Assembly: GCA_949358305.1 (NCBI GenBank)
Contig: OX442314.1
Span: forward strand, 52,335,162-52,399,161
Origin: Strigamia acuminata
Lineage: Eukaryota > Arthropoda > Chilopoda > Geophilomorpha > Linotaeniidae
Direction: 5' to 3'
Length of the DNA stretch: 64,000 nucleotides
The position numbers and the translations under genes are program-made. Under the pieces are notes generated by a model that searched no databases, was not told where the DNA came from, and saw only the letters and a list, made by a program, of their open reading frames with translations. Positions 37,901 through 48,700 of this stretch are shown piece after piece. Every line of letters starts with the position of its first letter. Positions within the stretch are counted from its first letter, which is position 1.

Positions 37901-39443
37901 TTTTCTATCAACTTTTGGAAAGTTGACGGCGCATTTACGAGGCCAAAGGGCATGACTCGAAATTGTAGTCGACCCAAAGGGCTCCAAAACGCAGTTTTAG
38001 CACGGTCGTTCGGATGAACCTCTATCTGCCAATAGCCTTTTGACAAATCTATCGTTGTGACCCATTCAAATCTTCCGAGTTCTCGCAAGATTTTCTCAAT
38101 GCTCGGCATTTGAGGAGGATCGTATAATGTATGTGCATTGAGTGGTCTAAAATCAATGCAGAGTCTCGGATCACAATCCGGACGCATCACTAGAACTATT
38201 CGCATCCCATAGTCTCCAGTGGCTTGTTCAACGTACCCATTATCCAACATATCTTGACAGATTTGACGGATAATTTCACGTTTTTGTGGATTTACGCTTT
38301 TAAACGGAACTCTAATTGGAACTTTAGTGTCCAGTTTAATTTCATGCCTAACGAGGTGTGTTCTACCTGGTCGGCGTGATAAAATCTTTTCATGTTTCTT
38401 TAATACTTTTTCAAGCATTAAATTATTTTCCATTGACAAATTAGCATCGCTAACAAGTCTTTGTACTATATTTTCTTCATCGGCAACTTTAGCTTGACAT
38501 GCAGTGGCGGAACCAGCTTTCATGTGATTTGCTTTAATAAAGTCGCGTCTCATTATTTCTTTGGGTGGATCAAGGAACTCTTGATAACGATCAAGAATCG
38601 CTTGAGGAACAAAAGGTAAATCTTCTTTCAAAGATTTGACAAAATTCCAAGACATGGTCTTAGGATTTGGTTGAATATTGAGTCGATTCATGAAATCACA
38701 TCCTAATAAAATAATAGGATATTTATTTCTTAAAATTATGAATGGATGACTTAACATCCCGTGTGTCCACGCAAAAGAAAGTAGGAGAGTTCCTTCAGGG
38801 ACTACATCTTCTGAAGCAGTCGTAACTCTCACATCCGGTCCAATTGGTCGAATTTCATCTTCCAGTTTCAGCGAAATTACTACGGAGTAGGCCATGAAGC
38901 TTCGATTAGCTCCAGAGTCTAACATCCCTGTTATCATACCGTTTGCCGTCTGTAATCGAATTGTCGGCAAATCATTGCTGTTTGGTATGTCCGCGTACTT
39001 GCATCTAAAACGTCGCGGTGGCTTAATTTCTATCGGCGGATCCAATGGTAATTCGTCCAATAAATCATTAGTGACTAATGTTGTAGCCATTAATTTTTCA
39101 ATACAATCGTCAAGACCAGGTAAATCAATTTTATCTGACCTTTCAACAATTTCAGGTGTGGGCCTAGCTTTTCCATCTAGTAAAGTAACAGCATCTTTTA
39201 TTTTAGATTCCCAATCAATTTTTATTTGTTGAACGTTCTCTTTAAAAAATTCTTCAGTGATGTTTTCATTTTGCAGCACAAGCCTTAAACTGGAAACATC
39301 AATTTTTGGAAATATTAAATTATTTTCTAATTCTAATTTAATCTGTGTATTTAAAAATTCATCTAAAATCTGAGATGGTGTTAGTTCATTTTCCGAGGCG
39401 TTGGGCGTCGCATCCACTAGACCGTTTGGATGCGCGCTTACAA
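34969..39443 (-). CDS. pol: pol of element B: protease, reverse transcriptase, RNase H, integrase
   Basis: Open frame of 1482 residues from 39417, entered by -1 frameshift from gag (open back to the heptamer at 39444-39450). DSGA protease motif near residue 165. YLDD box of reverse transcriptase near residue 517. RNase H ends in NVLADALSRS. The integrase zinc finger (HGHPLSGH...CERCQAC) lies near 975-1020. The integrase triad is D in VDLTGPK, D in SDNGPQF and E in NPVERVNR. The C-terminal tail is acidic then basic. No stop or frameshift seen, and all catalytic residues are in place. Confidence 0.95.
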
Positions 39444-39450
39444 GTTTTTT
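39425..39450 (-). promoter_or_regulatory. Programmed -1 frameshift signal between gag and pol (element B)
   Basis: Minus-strand heptamer A AAA AAC (39450-39444) lies in the gag frame two codons before the gag stop. Shortly downstream, CGCATCC and GGATGCG form a 7-bp stem with a 12-nt loop, extending slightly past the left coordinate given. The heptamer is the same as in element A, but the hairpin is unrelated. Confidence 0.75.
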
Positions 39451-42332
39451 AGAAGTTCGCCGATTGATTTCATCGATTTTTCGAACTCTTCTATAATCTT
39501 GTCTTTGCTCGATTTCCTATCAGGACATTCTTTAGCCCAATGTCCCAATTTTTTGCAGATGTTACATGGGTCAGTAGCAGGTGATTTCGCGACTTTTGGC
39601 GAAGGCGAACTTGAACGTTTGGCTTCGTCCTTTTTAGGGGTCGGCGACTTCGATCTACTGAGCGCGTCTGTCTTTGGTGAACCAAAAGTAACGTTTTTAG
39701 GCGCCATCTTTGGTCCAAATTTTCGAGCTACTGCGTTATTACGGGCTAATAAAGCAGCTGCAGCCTCACTTTCTGGTTCCGAGTCAGATTTCTCTGGTTC
39801 AGAAGCAGCCTCCATTTCAGTCACTTCGGCTAAGTGAGCTTTAGGGGTTGGATGAGGATTTTTTCCATCCGATCCCTTTTTTGATTCTTTAGCAGTTTCT
39901 GCCAAAAAATCTCCTCGTTTTGGGGGTTGCAAAAGAGGGGTGTTAGCAAAACGTGTGTCTTTTGCCAACTCCTTTCTCCGTTGCTGTCGCTTAGCATACG
40001 CAACTTTTTCATCAGCTGGTAGATAAGCTTTATAATTCTCATCAATTCTTATCTGGTTAGCTCGCATAAATTTGGCTAATTCAGCGAAACCACCCGGATA
40101 AGGTGCTCGTACAGAAAGTAGAACATTCTTTGAATAATCTGTCAATCCTCGTCGGAATTGACGGTCAATGGCTGCGTCTCCCATCGTATAAGGGAGAGTG
40201 ACCAATAAATCCTCAGTCCTTCTTAAATAAGAGCGAAGACTTTCGCCTTTATTTTGAGAAAGATTATCCCACATTTGTAATAAGTCTTCACTTGACTCTC
40301 CATACTCAGTCATGAATTCTTCTACAAAGTGGTTCCAATTTTGAAATTGTTTAGAATAAAACCATTTCTCAGCTCGGTCTATAAGAGCTTTAGGTACTAC
40401 TCTTTTCAAAGCAGTGTGACATGCAATGCCATTCAACCTTGAAATTCGTAAAACTTCATCTAAAAGAGTGGATCCAGCTTCCCATTCTCCATCGAATAAA
40501 GCGGGTTTGATGTGATCCCATCTAATAGTCCTTTCATCAACTAGATCGTGAGTCCAGTTGATTGCAGTATATTGTGCAATTTTCTGTCGTAATGCGATGT
40601 CAGCATTATCGGCAGTAGCGTCAGATCGATCGGAAGATCGACGATCAGCTAATAATCGATCAATTTCTTCAGCAGTGTAATAATGCGTATTACGCCGAGA
40701 AGAATGGCCTCGATGTCGACGTCGATGAGATCGATGTCGATTATCGCGTTCTTGTTGCGCATTCACATCAGAATCCGACCTTGAATCAGATTGTGAATTT
40801 GAAGGCGTGTTAAAATGTGGTGTTTCAGGTGGGTCGGGTGGGTCGCCGTCATCGTCTGGCGGTCGACGTCCACCTCCAGGTGGTCCATCTCCATGTCCAT
40901 CTGGATTTCCTCCATCTGGCGGATTTCTCCTATACTGACCCCCACCTGGCGGGCTTTCATGTCCGTCCGGCGGTTCGCGTGCTGGATTGGTGTCTCGTCG
41001 ACTTCTTTTCGACGAATCTTGCTGCTGAGCCAGTGGTATCGTTCGGGCAACGTGAATACCTGTTTCATGTCGTCTGTTTCGATCGTCTACCATTCCCAAC
41101 AGTCGGTCACTATTGTGAAAAATAGGGTTTTGATTACCAGGGAGCGGATTGCGATCAGCTCTCCGTTCCTCAGAATCTGAAGGACGTTTTCTTTTTGAGC
41201 GATGGCGACGACGCGAACGTTGGTCGTCATCACTCGATAATCCAGATTGGCTACTTAACTCTGAAACAACAGAAATTGTTATTGTTTCGGGAGTCAAAAT
41301 AGGGACAGTTGGCGCAGCCATTTCTGGTTGCACCAATTGGTCAGTGTAGTTTCTTGCTTGCAAACAATCTTTCATTTCTGCAAGCTCTTCTTGAGCGCGC
41401 AACAAATCAGCTCGGAGAATTTCATTCTCATCTATTTGATTTTGCGATTCTTCTGGTTGTAATCGCTTAGCAGGGCCGCTAGACTTGACTTGCCCGCTCG
41501 TACTGGGTTGATCCAGCGAGTGGAAAATCTCATCTTCACGCTTAGCTATTTTGCTTTCGCGAGTACGCTGTGTTTTAGCACGTGTGTCTAATTCAGCAGC
41601 ATATCTCACTAGTTGATTATGATTGCGTTGGTAGTGGTCTGCCAAATCAATCAGTTCTTTATTTTTCTGCTCCAGTTTACTTTTGGTAAGCTCGAGCTGT
41701 CTTCGCGCCTCTTGGTGTGAGCGAATTGAAAGTTCATTTCTAGTATTCATTTTAGAAAGATCTTCCACTTCACCTTTTAATCTGTATTCTCTAGCTTTTT
41801 GGGCTAGAAATTCTTCATTTTGTCGGTTGAGTTCCATGTGCTGGAGCTCAACCTCCGCTTTTTGTTGTTGAAGCTCAGCTTCTTTTCGTTCCATTTCAAA
41901 TTGTAAATTTGAAACGGCACGATCAGTGTGAAGTCGTATCATGGCGCGATGAATCTCTTCCACCGTCATGTCGTCCGTTATTTGGGCGCCATCCTGGCGT
42001 GCTTGATTTCTCAAAGCATCCAGCATGGTCATGCGAGGAGGTGATTCGTGAGACGATTCACTTTCCATTTCACGTAACGTGTTTTCCACTTCCTCCAGTG
42101 GAAGTGGCGGGAGTTCTTGGTCGTTAGAACTCGCACTTGAAGCGCTTAATGCTTTAGCAACTTCATTTTCAGCATCCTTAAGTTGTTTCGGATCTGGAAC
42201 TGGTGTTATTTCTTCAGAAATAATTTTCTCCATAAGCATTTCAGGCTCGAGAGCCGGCAAAACCGTCGCTGCTCGTTTCTGAGTGCTTGGTCGACCTCGC
42301 TGTCGTTTTACAATTTGCATTAGCGTCGCCAT
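39438..42332 (-). CDS. gag: gag of element B, 964 aa
   Basis: Nucleocapsid/capsid polyprotein, starting at the ATG at 42332. Order: N-terminal Glu-rich region, a long predicted coiled coil (about residues 130-260, many Glu, Gln, Leu and Arg), and a Pro/Gly/Arg/Asp-rich linker (about 420-560). A Gag capsid-like domain follows (about 600-770, IARDLVD...WNHFVEEFMTEYGES region), then a Lys/Ser/Pro-rich stretch. One CCHC knuckle (CNICKKLGHWAKEC) lies near 925. It is longer than typical Gypsy gag because of the coiled-coil extension. It ends at TAA 39440-39438 after the slippery site. Confidence 0.88.
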   Translation of the reverse strand: MATLMQIVKRQRGRPSTQKRAATVLPALEPEMLMEKIISEEITPVPDPKQLKDAENEVAKALSASSASSNDQELPPLPLEEVENTLREMESESSHESPPRMTMLDALRNQARQDGAQITDDMTVEEIHRAMIRLHTDRAVSNLQFEMERKEAELQQQKAEVELQHMELNRQNEEFLAQKAREYRLKGEVEDLSKMNTRNELSIRSHQEARRQLELTKSKLEQKNKELIDLADHYQRNHNQLVRYAAELDTRAKTQRTRESKIAKREDEIFHSLDQPSTSGQVKSSGPAKRLQPEESQNQIDENEILRADLLRAQEELAEMKDCLQARNYTDQLVQPEMAAPTVPILTPETITISVVSELSSQSGLSSDDDQRSRRRHRSKRKRPSDSEERRADRNPLPGNQNPIFHNSDRLLGMVDDRNRRHETGIHVARTIPLAQQQDSSKRSRRDTNPAREPPDGHESPPGGGQYRRNPPDGGNPDGHGDGPPGGGRRPPDDDGDPPDPPETPHFNTPSNSQSDSRSDSDVNAQQERDNRHRSHRRRHRGHSSRRNTHYYTAEEIDRLLADRRSSDRSDATADNADIALRQKIAQYTAINWTHDLVDERTIRWDHIKPALFDGEWEAGSTLLDEVLRISRLNGIACHTALKRVVPKALIDRAEKWFYSKQFQNWNHFVEEFMTEYGESSEDLLQMWDNLSQNKGESLRSYLRRTEDLLVTLPYTMGDAAIDRQFRRGLTDYSKNVLLSVRAPYPGGFAELAKFMRANQIRIDENYKAYLPADEKVAYAKRQQRRKELAKDTRFANTPLLQPPKRGDFLAETAKESKKGSDGKNPHPTPKAHLAEVTEMEAASEPEKSDSEPESEAAAALLARNNAVARKFGPKMAPKNVTFGSPKTDALSRSKSPTPKKDEAKRSSSPSPKVAKSPATDPCNICKKLGHWAKECPDRKSSKDKIIEEFEKSMKSIGELLKNL

Positions 42333-42404
42333 TTTGTCAAATTGAAAAAGAACAATGGAAATAAAGGATCTTTTTGCAAAAATCGGATTTTAACAATCAA
42401 AACA

Positions 42405-42422
42405 ATCCCGGCCGGGCCCCCA
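42405..42422 (-). promoter_or_regulatory. Primer binding site of element B, tRNA-Pro-like
   Basis: TGGGGGCCCGGCCGGGAT on the minus strand, two bases inside the 5' LTR. It resembles the complement of eukaryotic tRNA-Pro (16 of 18 by my recall of that tRNA). The assignment is tentative. Confidence 0.55.
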
Positions 42423-42424
42423 AG

Positions 42425-43511
42425 TGCGGCGATCCGGGTTTTTACTTATTAAATTATGTAAATTTAACAAGCAATCGTCGGTGAGATGCCGTACAGGACT
42501 TCTACTCTGTGGCTAAATGGTTGTCTAGGGGAATGATTTTTACACGGAGAGTAAAAGGAAAAATTAGATTGTTTTAATCGTTCTAAATACACTTGATGTA
42601 TGCAAAGGGGAAATAATAATAATAATGTAATGACTGGGTCGATCTGGCTTCTCTTTGTACTTGGACACTCACAGTTGACCGTTGGCTCCAAAATGGCGTC
42701 GACGGCGTCGTATGAGCGCGGGATTTTAGCGGAGTAAACTCAACGCTAAAATACGCCTCTAAATATTCTAAAATCCTCGCGGAGCAAGCTCAACACGAGA
42801 ATACGTCTCACACACAGCGGTTCGATTATTACGGAGCAAGCTCGACGTAACAATCGGTCTTTACACAAATCGCTTTGTGGAGTTAAACTCGACACAAAGC
42901 CTTCAAACTAACAGAGTAAACTCGATGTTAGTTCCACACAGAAATGGCTTAAATTACGTGTAGTAATTCAAGCTAGAAAGTTGCTATTCCGTACAGTGGG
43001 TACAGACCAGCGATGAAACTCAATTCGTCCAAGAATCACAGATCACACTTTGCAGTTTTGGCAGAAGTTTGACACGGTTGTGAACAGTTTGGAGGTGGAA
43101 TCAAGAGTGCGGGAAGAGTGGGCCAAAACCGTTTGGCTCACTTCTAAATCTGCTCAGAAAAGCTGCGCAGATGACGAGTTGCACAAAGATCACACACGGC
43201 CGCCTTCGGGTCGTGTGCAACAATTGAGCCGGGCACGCGCGAGGGGAAGGGATGCTCCGCCCAGGCACACGCCTAGCAGCATCATCAAAGCAATGCACGC
43301 TGCAGCGCGATTGGTTGACGCTGTTGCTGGGCCAAAACTTGCTGCAAAACACAATATTATTTGGGTAATATTGTGTCTTGTTTTATATTTTATTAATGTA
43401 TGTTTTATTTCAATTTACATTGAAACAAAACATATAAGCTTGTTGAATATGTTTATAAGACAATTTGGAAATATGGTGCGCACTCAAATAGGAATATTTG
43501 AGGTCACCACA
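42425..43511 (-). repeat. 5' LTR of element B
   Basis: Copy of 30664-31750. Differences seen: C for T at 42834 and T for A near 43367. The hairpin array lies at 42723-42933. Confidence 0.93.
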
Positions 43512-44399
43512 ATGTGATCAAGGTGACTTACTAGTAATTGTGTTTTTCCATAACAAAACCACTTATTACCTACCTTCGACCAAGCACCAGCTCCTAGAAT
43601 TATAGTGAGAATGTCAACTTAACCTTTTATGATTTTCACGCCTTTACAAGCGCAAATTCAATATTTGACCCTATCGCGCCGCTTACAGCCGAGATTTTAT
43701 ATTTTCATGCCTCTGTTGACATTTTCAACCCCTTTTTGATTATCGATACGAGTGCATCTTCATTATTTTACTCCCAACACCAAATGTGAGTTTGAGACTG
43801 TCGAATATAAATTATGTTGAGTCACTAGCGAACCAGGATCTTCCTATCACCCGATGTCCATATTTGACGGTGACTAAACCGAGGAAAATCTACGAGCCTT
43901 CGCCCACAATTGCGCCAATTCCACCTACGCACGATAAAATTGTTTGTTTAATTCCCCAACACCGAATTAAATCGTGACAAAATTATTATTCAAAAATAGA
44001 ATGGTCTTGCTTGACCTTGCTTGTCTGTGGTGCTATGCTTTGTGAGATTATTTATACAATGCATTATACAATAATATGTGGTAGTGACGATGGTCACCCT
44101 TGGGTGGCCAAGCGGTCACAGCAATGAATTAAACGTTAAAATCAAACTGAAACTCTTTAGAAAGATAAAATGTAAATAGCACAAATTCTAAAGTAAGAAA
44201 TCTCATTCAGTTTAATTGCAATGTTGACATACAGTAATATGCGTGATACGTATGTCAACATTCAAATCGTATGCACGCTACCTTTTTTCCATTTATTGCA
44301 TTTACACACTGCATTCAAATTTCAGTTATGCAGAGCTGAAACATTTGATGTTGTGTTTGGGCAATCAGATGGTTTCAATGAAAGGGGTGTTGTCAGAAC
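43512..44399. other. Gene-free flank with a 13-bp-arm hairpin (44220-44262)
   Basis: AATGTTGACATAC at 44220-44232 pairs with GTATGTCAACATT at 44250-44262. Nothing else recognised. Confidence 0.45.
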
Positions 44400-45240
44400 A
44401 GCGAATCACCAAAGGGCGAATCTCGCCATAGTGATAAATTTTTTCGCCAAAAACATTTCCAATGGCGAATTTGCACACATTCGCCATTGGAAATGACCAA
44501 ACAAGTTTCCAATGACGAATCGGTGTAAAATTAAACAGATTCGCCATTGGAATGACCAAACAGGTTTCCAATGGCAAATCACCCAATGGCGAATCGTGGT
44601 AGGTTTCCAAATAGTGCAACAATGGCGAGAGTTTGTAGAAACAGCGCTCGCCGATGAATACAACCATACGATATACCTATTCCTGTATTATATGAACGAG
44701 ATATGGCTTGAGCAGATCGGTGTTGAACGAATATCAGTACATGGACAACATCAACGTACTAATAACGCAGTAGAATCTTCCACGAGGCATTATATCGTAG
44801 GATTCAGAGAGGTCACCCCAATCTGTGGGTATTTATCGATTTAATTCGGCATGTTGAAAACCACACATGTCGCGATTATGAATTATTACATATTGGCAAT
44901 TTGTCGAACCGAGCTCGCCATCTCAAGTATGCGTACACCGATTGTAGGGTTTGTGTTGTAATAGTGCAGTATGAAGTAAACTTGAAAACCATTACCAAAG
45001 TTTTGTCTCAGCTGATGAATGTTTCACCTAGAAAGGTCCAATTACATTTTCAATGGCGAATTTTCCTAGATTCGCCATTGGAAATGTAAGAATAGGTTTC
45101 CAACGGCGAATCGCCCAAGGGCGAATCTGGCCATTCAGACGAATGGCGAATTTCGATCTTATTCTGTCCAAAAGCAGTCCCAATGGCAAATTTCGATTTG
45201 TGCGCCCAAAGATGCCGCCCTTGGAAATATGCCACTTGCG
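44400..45240 (+). mobile_element. Decayed Mutator-like (MULE) element with palindromic subterminal motif arrays
   Basis: Flank clusters at about 44400-44605 and 45047-45240 are built from GGCGAAT and TTTCCAATGGCGAAT words in both orientations. Between them one frame reads EIWLEQIGVERISVHGQHQR then TNNAVES. The next frame reads NLWVFIDLIRHVE followed by a Y..Y...V pattern to about 45030. RTNNxxE followed by NLWxFI is the C-terminal signature I associate with MULE transposases. At least one frameshift, loss of the usual His after NNxxE and absence of the catalytic core make it dead. Confidence 0.5.
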
Positions 45241-45747
45241 GTGACCGCCTCACTGCCTCTCCCTTTGCACCGGCCTTTGACCAGTTTCTTGCTGGATTCC
45301 TCTTTTCATGATAAACTGACTGGGGGCATCCATCTTAAATGACTTCTACCAGTGGCCAAATATTTCATGTGCTGAGTCATGATTAGAGAAATTTATCAAT
45401 CAGCCACTTATTGATAAGTCCTGATTGGAGTGATTTATCAATAGGCCACTTATTGCAATTGAATTATCATTTCAGTGATGTAAATCACACCATTTCCTGT
45501 GGCTGGAAAGATATTTCAGCCACTTCAGCCAAATAATTATTTACTTTAGATGGATTTTAGCCAAATGACTTACATGAATTATTGATAATTCAGGTTATGA
45601 TAAGTCAAATTTTAATTTTAATTTTGAATGCACCTATTGAAAATACTAATTGAATCATTTTTGGGACTCGTATTTCTATGACAGAAACAGTAAAGTAAAT
45701 TTGCCCATAAGAACGCCTCTACTGAGTGACATCTGGGAAAATAAACT
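45241..45747 (+). other. Upstream region of the DEG/ENaC gene
   Basis: AT-rich, with short repeats of GCCACTTATTG. No core promoter motif that I would defend. The gene's ATG is at 45748. Confidence 0.4.
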
Positions 45748-48700
45748 ATGGATACACAGAAGCCGTACAAACCATTTGGCCGGATTCAACAACTTAGAAA
45801 GAAACAAATGAAACAAGTTATTTGCAGTGTTATAGCAAGTCAGAAAGAGATTCCATTATTTATCAGATCTCTAGAGAACATTTCAAAAAAGAAAAAAACT
45901 ATGCTAATTCTATTTACAACACTACTTGTAATCAATTTGGTGGCTTGTTCCTACCAAACTGTTGATCGAATATTGCATTACATGGACGAACCAACCACAG
46001 TTAACACATACATGATTGAAACACCATATGGTCCGTTTCCATTTATTTACGTATATCCAATAACTACACAAGAACTTAATAATTACCTCGCTAACCAGAG
46101 TGGAAACATCGATTTTAAACAGCAATGTGAATTTTCTGTAATCGATCAACTGTTCTGGACGATGTATCCTGAAGATGTAATGGAACTCACGAGAAAACCT
46201 AGCTATATAACTGATGCACATTTTTCTGTGGTAAATTAATTTTTTTTAATAAACATTTTTACCAAAATAAATGTTTGCAGCACAAATCAAGATTCAATGT
46301 GACCGTTAAAAATCATGAATCAATTGTATGGCCATCAATCGCCCAGATTTCGAGTAGTAAGTCAACCAACAATTATCGCCGTTTGATATTCTAACTTCTT
46401 TTTCACATTAGTGTTTGAATTTCCATATGGAAATGAAAATAACAAAATGATAATAAAGTTTAATTTTCCCAAAACATGCCCAGCTTATCACGTGAGTAGT
46501 AATTCTAGGAATATATATTTTCACTTAACAATAAACATTGCAAAAATGTTCTCACAAAACTACAATGTTTGTTACCAGATATTAAGAATTCAAATTTGTG
46601 ACGATGACTGCCCGGGATAGATTTTAGAACAATTAAGTCCAGTGAAGACTGCTGAGTGTAGTAAAGTGCAAAAATAACGAAGCAATATGTTTCTCAAAAC
46701 ATAGAACATTTATTAAACTGTGAGAGTGGACGGACATTGTTCAGGCACGGGAATGCCTAAACAGCGCCGGACGCTCGACACGTATAGATAGGAGACTACA
46801 AGAGACTGTGTTTGAGGTTTTAGGCCTTTATTCAGTTGTCTAGGGGTCAATATCTTGTGTCTCTCCCATGCTCCTGCTGCATTGCTGCAGCAGACCTGTG
46901 ACCACACGCGGCACACACGTGGTTAGGGTTAACCTGGTTGTGCGGCGTGGTCATGTCGATGTTCATTTGGCCCATGGTAATCGCTCACGGTACTGGGATT
47001 GGCGAACCGGCCAAGTCCCTAAGTGACACCATGGTGAACAAGAGTGTGGACCGGTCTGATGTTGGTCAGGACCGTTCCTGTGGAACTCTGGCCAGAAACA
47101 GGATGTTGGGCCTTTTATACCCCACTCTTGCACCATGGGTACGAGAGTACCTCTTCCCATTGGTTGTGGGGTTGGTGACCGGATATGACGTCATCCTGGT
47201 CACCATCCCTCAACCGTCAACGCCACCTGGCGGGTGGGGTTGGGCTGGGCCATGTGGGCGTGTTGTAGTGGCCGATAATCGGTCACATTTCCCCCCCCTT
47301 CGAAAAAGGCTCGAAGTGCATTTTTCGAAAAATGCCAGGGCAACACTTCCCACTATGGGATCCATGTTTTATTTATACGACTTGGAGGAGCACAGAAAAA
47401 ACACTTGATACCGTGCTGCGATCCGGGTTATTATCGCACTTATTTCTAATAAATAAGCACGAAACCGCAGGTGAATGCTTTACAAGACTTACAATCGGCG
47501 GCCAAAACTTGTCTAGGGTAAGTTTACAGAAATAAAGAGTCAGTTTTATCAATAAAAATACACTTTATATTTATTCGTTTAATTACAATGAAATGACTAG
47601 AATTAATGATACGAAAGCGACAAGTCGCTGAATAATGAGCGGGAAAAATAACAATGAAGGGCTTGCAACGACTGTTGCAAGCTACAAAGCGTCAGTAATG
47701 GCGCTTAAACAACACACAGTTGTTAGGCGAAGGCGAATTGTCTTCGTTCTGCAAACTCACGAACGATGGTCGAAGACGATGGTTCTCGTGGGTTTCTTCT
47801 GTCCTCGTACGACGGCTCAGCGGCGGTGGTTCACGGGGCAGGCGTCCGGCTCTCGTTCGATGGCGGTGGCTGTCGTTCGCGCGGCAGCGACGGCGATGGT
47901 TCACGATCGTCGGGAAACTTCTCGGTTACGATTGCTGGAATTAGCTTCGGCTAATTCAAGCAGGATAGCTGGCTTTGTAATTCGTTACAAAGCAAGCTGG
48001 TGAAACTTGACGGTTACACGGTCCACTGTCAATACGTATTGTCGGAGCAGATATCGCAGTGATGTTGTGGGTTGTGTATTTTTGTCAAGAGTCCCGATTT
48101 GAGCCAAGGCGCGAGCCCAGCACGCTTCAATATTGCGCAGAAAACCTGCGCACTTAGCTCAAATGGGTGCAACTAGTGGTTATTACACCATATTGCACCA
48201 TAACGGCTAATAACCGTTTTCACCCCGGACAACCTGGGGTGATATGTGCCTAGAGAGGATTTCTCCCCTCGGTCACATGATCTGACTTGGCGTGTGCCAC
48301 AGTCAAATTAATTAGAAGACAATTAATTTTATCTTCTAAGTTGGTGAATATTTTGAGATCACCACAACCTACCCCTAGTTGGCAAATTACTTTGAAAAAT
48401 TAATACAGAAAATTGAAAATTTGATTAAAGATTTTGACATGACAATTGGTTTGATAACATAACATTATTTTGGCTATTGATTTAAACATTAGATTTCTCT
48501 TTTAAACTATTAATGATAAAAATAAAGGTCTTCTTCTTTTCTTGTGAAGCTAAAGAGCCTCGATTGACGTTGATCCCTCGTCCTTGGTCCTGGTCGTTTG
48601 ATCATCGTGATGGTGGTTTGATGTCGATTTCGTGTGGTATCCTCAGATCCGCCATCTGCTTTCTTCGTGTTTGTGGGTTCTTTTGAACTTAAAACTCCAA

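Larger units (their letters stand above)
30664..43511 (-). mobile_element. Full-length Ty3/Gypsy LTR retrotransposon, element B (12.8 kb, TSD ATGT)
   Basis: LTRs of 1087 bp at 30664-31750 (3') and 42425-43511 (5') differ at only two positions that I saw. The target duplication is ATGT at 30660-30663 and 43512-43515. Reading on the minus strand: LTR, primer binding site, gag, pol, spliced ORF3, polypurine tract, LTR. All three coding units are open, so this copy looks recent and possibly complete. Confidence 0.95.

Noticed and set aside
46592-46620. Exon of DEG/ENaC unit 1 with an in-frame stop at 46618
   Set aside because: The sequence from 46597 is the end of the inserted solo LTR. The true matching exon is 54360-54448, which splices in frame.
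46938-47408. 156-codon frame in the element C LTR, repeated at 52203-52586
   Set aside because: Exists twice only because the LTR is duplicated; runs into different flanks and has no family features.
47635-48003. 122-codon frame in the nested solo LTR
   Set aside because: Lies within hairpin-rich LTR DNA, antisense to the element, low-complexity composition.
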